Below are positions 20,338 to 29,689 of a DNA stretch of 64,000 bases, one piece after another. The notes under the pieces are model-generated. The model had not been told where the DNA came from. It did no database searches and worked only from the letters and a program-made list of their open reading frames with translations. Each line of letters begins with the position of its first letter. The first letter of the stretch is position 1. The translations under genes were made by a program, and so were the position numbers. The stretch is taken from contig JAKOON010000011.1 of assembly GCA_022577435.1 (NCBI GenBank), forward strand, positions 13,532,818-13,596,817, in the 5' to 3' direction. The stretch comes from Embiotoca jacksoni (lineage: Eukaryota; Chordata; Actinopteri; Embiotocidae).

Positions 20338-20455
20338 TATCTACCACTTTGGTCCACACTGAACTGTCCCATAACTATTGAGTGGACTGCCATGAGAGTT
20401 GGTCCTCAGAGGTGGAGCCACTGATTGATGATTCCCTGACATTTCCTGCAGTTAT
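20338..20455 (+). repeat. Teleost dispersed repeat, copy 1 (TTTGGTCCACACTGA type)
   Basis: The order of words TTTGGTCCACACTGAACTG, ATTGAGTGGACTGCCATGA, GGTCCTCAGAGGTGG and TCCCTGACATTTCC matches a repeat widespread in fish genomes. A related fragment lies at about 45090-45290. Family unassigned. Confidence 0.55.
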
Positions 20456-22043
20456 GCCGTTTCCTCCCATTTAAGGGAACATGAGAAAAAAAAATGGAGA
20501 CGACAACCGAAGAATTGAAAAAGACGAGACAAAAAGATTTTTAGCATTTAGACTTTTTAAAATGTGGGGCACGATGGGACAGCGGTTGTTATGCTGAAAA
20601 AAATTGAGATTAAAAATACAAAACTAGGCCTTACTAACAACCACATCTGAAAACAAGATATAAACAAAAAGTCCTAATTTCCTTTTCTCTAAAAACAAAA
20701 AAAACCACCAATACAAATACAGAAGTTGTAAAGGGCACTCTAACTTACTCATCATCCACAAAACGGTGAAACCAGGTCAAGCAGACTAAACAGAGAGAAG
20801 AGAGTGAACTCTTTTTATTGAGGGCCACAGACGATGATTGGCCAACCCGAAAGTCCAAGGGAACCAATGAGCAGCCAAGGCCCGACTACACAGGTGGAAA
20901 CCAATCATGTCGTTAAGCAGCTTTGATAGAAATCAGGTGCGGGGAGAGAAAGAAACGAGGAGGGAAGAAAACAAAAACAAAAACAAAAAAAAACAACACA
21001 ACGGGCTCTTTGAGTCAGCCAGGCACAAAAACAGGTACCAACAACTTACACTGGACATCTCCAGTTAATTATCTCAACATGTACTTGTTGGGTCAGCACA
21101 ATGTTGTTGTTTTTTTTTAACAGACATCGACGATCCCCAGTCGATATATAACCTGATCTCCCCTTAACGACCACGTACCTGAAAAACGAATTCTTCTTTA
21201 TCTTTAGTGCTAACGAGCAAATATTTCCAATAATATCCCCCCCCCCCCACCACCCCGCTGCGCCTATCAGAGCTACTCGTGTGGCGGTAGCAGTGGCACC
21301 AATTATGCATTGTTACAAGTTAATTGATTCATAGATTAATTAATTTAGACATCGTTGATGGTGGTCAGATCGGGTAGGCCATATTTAAAGCTGTTTAAAA
21401 TGAAGCATGTTTACATTTTTTTTTTTTTTTAACTTGACCCGAGAGATAAATTTGTGACGGCAGTTTTTCCTCAAACATTTACCGGGCAGACGCTCTTACG
21501 GTCCACCATCCTATCATATCCGCCAGAGTAGCTCGGCGACTCTACACGGCCAGGTCGTCGTATCTTTCACAGAAAGCTGTGGTCAATATAGTGTTTATTA
21601 GACAGTTTTGTGACCACGTGCTTCAGCAGCAAAAAAAAAAAATATTTTAAGAGTCAGCAGTAATATCTCTTTCCAGAAAACAAAAACAAAAAATCAACCC
21701 TGTCCTCAAAGATAATCAACAAACCTTGCGTGCACACTTTATTTGTTTTGTGTAGAGACGGTTGGATGTGCTTTAGTACAGATGTGTGCTCAGTGTAAAG
21801 GTTGAAATATTTGAACAACACACTGCATTGACCTGAACCGATATGGGATCGAAGAAAAAAAAAAAAAAAGAAAGAGATAATGCCTTAGACTGAACTGGCC
21901 TTTTAAAGCCCTCTAACCCCCCCCCCTCGCCCACACCCCCTTTAAAGATACTGATTTTACTGATGAAATATGTTTGCCTGGAAAAAGTCAAACAATTCAA
22001 TATGACACGATAAAAAAAAAAAAAAAAAAATCTGTATACTGTC

Positions 22044-22090
<47 letters not shown>

Positions 22091-22241
22091 AAATAATCCG
22101 CGTCAAAAGGTTTGTATTAAACTCTCCGTCTAAATGCGGGATGATAGAGCATGAAAACAAAGCTCGAAGACAGAGCGACATGTGTTACCAATGTACCGGT
22201 TGCACTGCGAGAACCTCGTGCGGTGCCTTTGCTGAGGAGGA

Positions 22242-22274
<33 letters not shown>

Positions 22275-22990
22275 GAAGATGTATGCACGACCGTGCGCCC
22301 GCGCTCGGCGCTACATCAACACCTTGTGCGTATTTACACACTCAGTCATCCCCTCGTGTCTCTCTGCCCGAAGACCTCCCTCTCGCTGTTTGAAATCCAC
22401 CCTGTGAGCGCGGCCTTCTTCACAGCCCACATGTGCGAGCCATCAGTGTTGACTCTACTTTCGTTTCCCCCCCACCCACCCCACCCCCACCACCACCACC
22501 ACCGTCTGCCTCGCTGAGACGAGGAGGGAAAGATCTTAGGGTCTCTTGTGTATGATGTTATTCTCTGAAAAGGCCAAAGTGAGATATGTGAGACGAAATG
22601 GTATCCAAAAAGTGTGTTGGTCCACATGTGGACTCTTGTGTGTGGCCAGGCATTTCAGAAAAGGCTCCGAGAGGGTCGGGGGAATCGGGAGTGCGTGGGC
22701 TTGGTACAGGTAAGGCGACGGCGAGTGCGAGAGGATGAAAAAAAAACAAAAAAAAACTGGATATTTTTGGGGAAATGTGCTCAGACGGTGGGCGCGACTT
22801 TCGTATCTAAATACGCAGCCAGTTAGCTTAGCTCAGCACAAGACTGGAAACACGGCGAAACAGCTTACTGCAGCAGTTTAAAGTTGAGAAAAGCTGGCCG
22901 TCGTCGCATCTAAAGCCCACTAAATTACGCACTCTCTCTAATTTGTTTAATTTGTATTTCTGTAATTTGTGTTTTCCAATTTTTCTGTGT
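20456..22990. other. Intergenic, simple repeats only
   Basis: Seen here: a C run at 21239-21248, (GT)n at 22046-22088, a GGA/G-run tract at 22234-22277, and CCA/CCCCAC runs at 22469-22504. No gene or named element was seen. Confidence 0.6.
22234..22277 (+). repeat. G-rich GGA tract (G-quadruplex-prone)
   Basis: GAGGAGGAGG, then a run of about nine G, then repeated GAGGAGG. Many G2+ runs lie close together, so four-stranded structure is possible. The Pro-rich ORF on the other strand is an artefact. Confidence 0.75.
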
Positions 22991-23039
22991 TTTATTTGCA
23001 GTCTTGACATCCAATAAGAAGATATTTTTGTGGTTTCGA

Positions 23040-23465
23040 GGACCCCAAACCAGCTTCTCTCTGAAGCTCTACCAAGAACGGGCTGTTTTGTGTCTGTGCC
23101 TTTAAGGCGCATTCATATCAATGACCCTCTTTTCTGATTGGCTGAGGCACGCCCAGGAAACCAAAGGCTTTTTTTTCTGTCTTGGAGCTCGCCAGCTCCG
23201 CGGCAGAATGACCGCTCTCGGTTTTCTTCCACGTTGTAAAAATAGAAAGCGGGCCGTACCGAGGGCGGACGAGTGACGCGAGCGTGGGTTTGTGACATCA
23301 CAAGCCTACTGGAGTCCAAACGGCACAGTTGCTGAGTGCAGGCGGTGTGTATTTTTTAGCGGGCTGAGCCTCTTAACACTTTCACAGAATTTATACATCA
23401 CCGAGACCTGCTACGCTATCAGGAAAGAAATGGATCTGAATTAATACAATATGGGACCTTTAAAA
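23040..23465. repeat. Possible dispersed repeat (TTTAAGGCGCATT...TATGGGACCTTTA)
   Basis: The texture and words such as GATTGGCTGAGGCACGCCCA, GTTTGTGACATCAC and ATATGGGACCTTTAAA resemble a repeat frequent in teleosts. Boundaries are approximate and the assignment rests on memory only. Confidence 0.35.
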
Positions 23466-24404
23466 ATATGCGTATTCACTTTGTTGCTGAGTTTGATCAG
23501 AAGATAGATTTTTTTTTCTTGTTTCCTGTGCAATAAAATATGAAGCTATAACTAGCCAGGTCCCTAAAATGGTGAAAACAGGGGACATTGTTGGGGTTAG
23601 CATTCATTTAACCCTATGTGATGTGCTTGAAGTCTGTTCATCACTGTGATGCTGCAAGCTAAGCTGTGGCGAGTCGCTGCGCACAAACACCAAATTACTT
23701 GTGCATTTGGGAGCTGCGGAGATGCCGGTCCTGTCGAAGTATTTCTTAAAACCAGAGGAAACTCTGGGATGGTCGAGGTGTCCGTGTCTGGTATCGATTG
23801 AGAGAGCCTTAACGTCAGAGTCATCTCCGTGAAACAGCCCGAGCAGAGCGAGCATTCAGTCTTTATTGTCCCCCGTCACAGTTATGTTTGTCCAAAGGCC
23901 CGCCGGAGCCATATAGTTGAGTTATTCCAAAATCCAGAGAGCGAGACCCACATCAGTAACATTTATGGACGATTTATAATTGATGTGCCCATTTGATCTC
24001 CGTCTTCACCGCGAGGAAAACCATCTGAATAAACAAGCGTGGTGTAAGTTCATTGCATTAATATGGATTCCAACGCTCTGCTTCTCCCGCTCACGCCGAA
24101 ACCCAGAAGACCTCTTTAGAATAACTCAAACCCTGAGCATGTCAGACTCGCATCCAAGGGCATCTGTCACATTTTCCACTCAGCAAGCAGAGCTCTGTTG
24201 ACTGTTTCCCCCTGGCGCGAGAACAGGAATTCAGCGTTAACAAATCTGACAGGAAAATGAGAGTGGAGATAAACTCCTTTTGTCCGGCTGACAACAGCAG
24301 ATCATCAGCTTTAAAACACATTCTTAGTCTCTTAATCTTTAGCAATAGGGCACATTTTACAGGAAATGAAAACCTTCTAATTACAGACATGAATGATTCA
24401 GAGG

Positions 24405-24635
24405 TGTGATGCCCCGCCCACTGCCGAGGAGGCGGTCCCAGAGCAAGCTGGCCGTCGAGGGAGGGTCGTCAGCTAATGCAGCTCACCTGGTCCCTCCAGG
24501 CCAGAGTATAAAAGCTTTCTCATGTGCTCACTCTGTTTCTTTCTTCCGTCCACCTGCCATCAACCATTTGTGTCTCCACCCTCAACAACTCTGCAGCAAA
24601 TGTGACGCACGTCAGTTTGCTGTGTTCGTGCTGTT
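24405..24635 (+). repeat. Dispersed repeat family A, copy 1
   Basis: It shares a 31-nt exact block (24460-24490, around CGTCAGCTAATGCAGCTCAC) and flanking similarity with 59079-59250. The copy starts TGTGATGCCCCGCCC and includes GAGTATAAAAGC, a TATA-like word. A promoter inside a short repeat raises the possibility of a solo LTR, which I cannot confirm. Confidence 0.7.
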
Positions 24636-25009
24636 TGAAAAACACCATTGTTTCTTTTTTTTTTTTTTTTTTTTTTTTAATAAATCTAAATGAGTTTATT
24701 CCTATCGTGTGGTGCTTTAACAAAAACACCATCTACAGTCAAGCCCTTTCCAAATGAGTCCCCGCAATGCTGCTTAAACCTATCAACCAGATAAATCTCC
24801 CTGGATTTCACAGTGTACGGAGTTTTTAAATCCGGTGTCTCGTGAAACACTCGGGTGTCGGCCCGTGGGGTGAATGCAGACCGGGCACGCTCTGTGATAG
24901 AAGCAGGGCGCTTTGTTTCAGAGGCTTCTGTCGATCGAGCCGGCTAACTTCCGGTTCATCGCCGCGCTAACTTGAACGTGGATAAAACGATTCGATTCTG
25001 CAGGGTTTA

Positions 25010-25140
25010 CCCAAACCCTAACCCCCAACCTCAACCTCAACCCCAATCCAACCTAACCCTGAAATTACCCCCTGACCTTAAATGCCTAAACCTAACCCTC
25101 AACCCTAACTCAAACCCCTAACCTTAAGCCTTAAACACTA
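25010..25140 (+). repeat. Degenerate telomere-like CCCTAA tract
   Basis: About 130 nt of diverged CCTAAC, CCTCAAC and CCTTAA units include several exact CCCTAA hexamers. It looks like an old interstitial telomeric-type satellite, or the CCTAA-rich body of a dispersed repeat. Confidence 0.6.
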
Positions 25141-25336
25141 GCCCGAACCGTGAGTTTCCCCACATGCTTTTTGATACTTAGGGTTTCTCTAAGACGGCAG
25201 CGTTCCGTGACAAAAACGGTAATTTGGGACGCCTTGGGGAAACGAACGGGCAGCCTGGTGTTTACTGACCCAAATGAACTGCGTGACCCTGTTCGGGCGC
25301 TCGTCCTTAAAAAATGCCCCCTCGGGGATTAATTAA

Positions 25337-25357
25337 CTACCTACCTACCTACCTACC
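25337..25357 (+). repeat. (CTAC)5 microsatellite
   Basis: This is a short perfect tetranucleotide tract next to the telomere-like region. Confidence 0.9.
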
Positions 25358-25359
25358 AT

Positions 25360-26427
25360 GTGGGTTCTGTGTACACTCCGTAGGCAATCGTTTGCTGTCG
25401 TTGTAACCTATTGGGCGTAGAGCTCAGGTTAATTTTGAAGCGATTGGAGCGGCTTTATCCACCATTTTACCGGTGCAAACAGCGTCAACGGAGTTGACTA
25501 TGTGCCCATAACATTAGCACACAGGTTGTTGTTTTTTTAATTACTCTTACTATTAACCCTTCGGGATTACATAAATCTCTAGCGCGGGCTCCCTACTCAC
25601 TTTATTTGAGACAGTTTGGTGACAGAGACCTGAAACTATGGAAGCTGAATATTTCTGAAGGTTTTTGGTTTAAGGTTAAGTCATCAGAGGCTTTAAATGT
25701 CACCCTTCGATCAGACTCGGAAAGCTTTTTTTTTTTAACTTTTTTTTTTATGGCCTACTCTATTTGTGGATAAAACCGTGCAGCGAAGCAGCCTGTTCAT
25801 GGGAAAAGAAAACATTTTTAATTTAATCTTTAAATATCCTTTGGACAGAGAAATTACTTTGCTTGGAGTTTTTCCTCCTCCAAAGTCTGTCCCCAAAGGA
25901 GAATACCTTCCTTCAAACAGAGTGTCTTCATGTTTTCTGAAGTGTACCCAAACACAACCTGAATTTTACATTTAAAAGAATACATGAAAAAAACAAAAAA
26001 AACAACAACTGGATGTCAGTGGCTGGAAGTGATTAAATCAGTCTTTCTAAATGGCTGATTTCAGCATGACCAACTGTGCATCCTTTTGCCTCTTTTTCAC
26101 ATTAAGACGCTGAGTCATGTGAAATGTTAAACCCCCGGCGGTCAGGCAAAGATAATGAACTGCACAAATTGCGCCACTGCTACCTGGCAACTGCACACAG
26201 CAATGGAGATACTACCGTTGTCATTTCGCATGTGATTTTTTTTTTTTTTTTACTTGAGTGCTGCTAGAAAAAGGTGAAATGACTCAGTGGAAGTAAGATT
26301 CAGATTCAGTGAGGAGACGTTTGGGAGTCTACTGGCAGACTCTGCTGCCTTATTAGCCCTGGGGAAAGGGAGTGGACCCTTTCGTGCCATGTTCACAGAG
26401 GCACGTCACAGGCTATTTGTCATGGTA

Positions 26428-26465
<38 letters not shown>

Positions 26466-26730
26466 GGGGGGAGGGGATGACTGAAAAATGGTCACATCTT
26501 AATTCTTACACTGGACCTTTTGGTTCTAGTTTAGTGGTCCAACAGAATCTGACAGTGCAACTGCTTTGAGTATAATATTGAGGATAACAGATGACATTTA
26601 GTAAATATGTCAAGTCATATCAATTTTGTTTATATAAGCCAATGTCAGTATGACACACTGTGTCCTTAGACACTCAGCTCAGACAATAAAATACTCCCAG
26701 CGAAGCTTGTAACTGGGAAGGAAATGGAAG
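25360..26730. other. Intergenic, nothing recognised except (GT)n
   Basis: A (GT)n followed by G-rich sequence lies at 26429-26473. No exon-like or named repeat sequence was seen in the remainder. Confidence 0.55.
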
Positions 26731-27065
26731 AAACCTTAGGAAGAGCAATAGAGGAGTGAACTGATTTTCTGGATGACTGATACTTTGCCACTTCTGCAAC
26801 TACCTACGGCCCATGTCCACCGAAGTGTTTTTAAGAGCGGCTGATCGAACACGAACACGAGCAGCGTTTCCGGACTCGGTAAAGAAAACTGAAGCTGGTA
26901 GCGATAGTGTGGTGGAGCCAGGCTAGGTGCCATCTGCAGTGGAAAACGAAATCCAGCAAAAGTACCTGGTACCAAAAGCCAGTAGAGTAGAGCCAAGACC
27001 GGCTGTAGCCTCCTCTCCACCACGAAGGAAGAGAATAGATGACGCGTACAAACAAGAGGCAAGAA
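26730..27065 (-). repeat. Probable dispersed repeat (GTACCTGGTACC type)
   Basis: AAAAGTACCTGGTACCAAAA with adjacent CAGTGGAAAACGAAATCCAG resembles the start of a short non-autonomous DNA transposon common in fish (TGGTTTTCCACTGG, GTACCAGGTAC). The 108-codon minus-strand ORF is taken as part of it, not as a gene. Confidence 0.45.
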
Positions 27066-27446
27066 GGGAGGGAGGAGAAACCATGGACTAATTTAACACG
27101 AGAGGAGAGAGAAACAAGATGTTTAGAGTGTCAGTTTTCTTCACAATCAAAACTTTTAGACTCCAGCAGATGAAACGAGGGTCGAATCTGGGATGATACT
27201 TGAACAAATGAGGGGGATGATTGAGGAGCTCTCCAAATCTGCGGACATGTTTTCCTTTGATTGTGTTTGAAACATTGTTTAAAAGAGTATTTTTACAACC
27301 TCTTTGTGACCGTTTCTGGTCAAATAAAAGACAGTAAACTGTACAGATGCTGGACAGAGTTGCTTCTAAAGGATGATGGCAGAGCTGAAGTGAAATGAAG
27401 CATAAGCCCAGGGGATCAATACACCCCAGAATGAGTCAACTGGAGA

Positions 27447-27447
<1 letters not shown>

Positions 27448-27518
<71 letters not shown>

Positions 27519-27727
27519 ACTCTCCTTCCTTCCAGAGAGGAAATGTTCACTCCATAAATATTTGGAGTTTGCTAATTGAAAGAATCTGTGCAGTTTAAAT
27601 TCTGGGAGGTTCTTTAAACACTGCGCTCATATGGATCCTTTGTATAGTTATCTGTTCCCTTGTTCAATAGTGCCAAGTGAAATGAGCTGCAGCTATACGG
27701 TAAACAGACACACACACACACTGGCAC

Positions 27728-27785
<58 letters not shown>

Positions 27786-28030
27786 AGACGGTCGGTTGTT
27801 TTGCTTTGCCATAAAGTGGCGCGTTATGCCGCTCTCTCCGATCAGCCGGCTGGACACATGCCAACACGACGTGGATGTGCTTTAAACGCAATGTAAGCTG
27901 CCCGCTGGGAGAAGAGCTATGAAATGCAGCTGAAAAACACGTTTGCATGTCACAGTGTTTGCATTCAGAATTAAAATTTTATGAACGTATTTTTTTTTTT
28001 TTTTTTTTGGATGCAGCACACACACGCACG

Positions 28031-28061
<31 letters not shown>
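27448..28061. repeat. Cluster of CA/GT microsatellites
   Basis: (CA)n lies at 27448-27517, a short (CA) at 27708-27722 faces (GT)n at 27731-27784 (a hairpin-forming pair), and CA/GC repeats lie at 28017-28061. Sequence between them is not recognised. Confidence 0.85.
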
Positions 28062-28062
<1 letters not shown>

Positions 28063-29078
28063 TGGAGTCACTCTGCCGCATCCGGTGGAGGATACTGGTG
28101 GAGTAAACCGGCACGCCTAACAAGACTCTTTGCTTTGTCACGCAGCCATAAAAGGAGGATGAAACTAAATGGATAACCGTGCAGAGACGTAAACAAAAGC
28201 TACTAAGAAAGAACTGGAATTTCCTTTTCACACCAAGTTGCCGAGCGGGTAAAATGACATCATCAGCTGTAACATTTAAAGCACTTTGCTGCAGTTTCAC
28301 AATCGATTACGTAAAAAACAAAAATCTTTCGCCTCAACAGGGTTTCATTCATAGTCAGCCCTCGGCAGACTGCACCGACGCCCCGGGAGTCGAGCGTAAT
28401 GTGCGTGTTACGTGGTGTGTTTTTTTTGTTGTTGTTGTTGTTTTTTTTACTCCCGCGTGCAGCTCGTTTAGCCTGCGACAGTATAACACGTACAGCGTGA
28501 TGTATTTTTTTTTTTTAAGCCCTTCCACTCAACATGCTGCGTTGATTGTTCAACCACTCCGCAGCACGAGCTGCCGCTGATACGTTACGCATAACGGCGC
28601 AGTCAGGAGACGCGTCCGTGTGAAACGACATGTGACAAGGTGGATTTCGGATCACGTTCGAGTGCGTGCAGGAATCTCTTCTTTAGTCCCGTTTCTCAGC
28701 CCTTAAACGCGCCAGATCTTTTTTCCTCATGGCCTCTCTAGAGGCTGATGACAAGCCTGACGTCTGACCAAATTTTCCAACCCGACGCGCAAGGGTTCGT
28801 GCATCCAGACATTTTTTCAACAGTGATCTTGTTGTCTGCGTGAGCTCTTTTACGCGAGCTAAAATAGAGAAGTTGCGGTCAAACACCCCCATGTCGTTAT
28901 GGTCAACGGGATTGAAGCGCAGGTTAGCTTATAACCTGTCCTCTTGGCCGGTGAGAGTCCTCCGAGTTACTCAGTGATGATTTGGTTTAACTTCACTGAG
29001 AGAGGCAGTGTGATCCAATTAGAGTGTCACTTGTCGGACTCCTGCACCGACAACGACCCCGAAGGTTCCCGGACTAAC
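28062..29078. other. Upstream region of tmem174
   Basis: This region must hold the tmem174 promoter and 5'UTR, but no TATA box or clear start is evident. An in-frame ATG at 28977 could extend the protein by 34 residues. No TMEM171-like exon was seen. Confidence 0.5.
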
Positions 29079-29689
29079 ATGGCGCCTGCGGCGGACACCG
29101 GCAATGCTCGACGTCCTGCGGCAGTCCTCAGTGACCCCACTCACCTGGTCCCGCCTGCTCCACGCCCCCGTCTGTCGGATGGTCTGCTGGACGGTGAGAA
29201 GACCAGAGTCACCCTGCTGCTGTCCGGAGTCTTCCTCGCTGTGGTGGGTGTCGCCTTCACCGCCGTGGGATGGCACCACTACTCGGCCGACCCCAGCTTC
29301 GAGTGGACCCAGCTGCTGGGCCCCATCCTGATCTCGGTCGGAGGGACTTTCATTCTCACCGGCGTCTGCAAGTTCGGGAGCATCTGCTGCTGGCCCCGCA
29401 GGCAGCCGGAGGATGAGGTGTTTGTGATACCCGTGAGGGAGCAAACCTCCAGGGGACATCCTTTAGTGTTTCGTGGCGTGACTCGGCCAGTCGTGTTACC
29501 GGATGCCACAAGGATGCTTGGTATTCCGCCTGCGTGTAACTTCGTAAGCCAGGAAGTACGCCAGGCAGGCGCGTTGCAGCCCGGCAGCTCTGTGAGCGAC
29601 GTTCATGCGGCGCTTCCTCCATACGACGCTGTGTACTGTGTGGACAACGCAGGTTTTACTGAAGAAGGAGACGGCTCAGCTGGCAGCAG
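29079..29689 (+). CDS. tmem174: tmem174 exon 1 (both membrane segments)
   Basis: The exon is GC-rich and encodes MAPAADTGNARRP through GDGSAGS plus two bases. The donor CAG|GTACGA at 29690 interrupts an ORF that would otherwise read on to YEAMADVSPTL. Human similarity resumes only in exon 2, so that tail is intronic. Confidence 0.9.

Noticed and set aside
25010..25140. True chromosome-end telomere
   Set aside because: Units are diverged, the tract is short and unique sequence continues on both sides.
28944..28990. ESPPSYSVMIWFN resembling the PPSYYSIFNYG stretch of TMEM171
   Set aside because: The match is a handful of residues, with a stop just upstream and no membrane segments nearby. It is probably chance.
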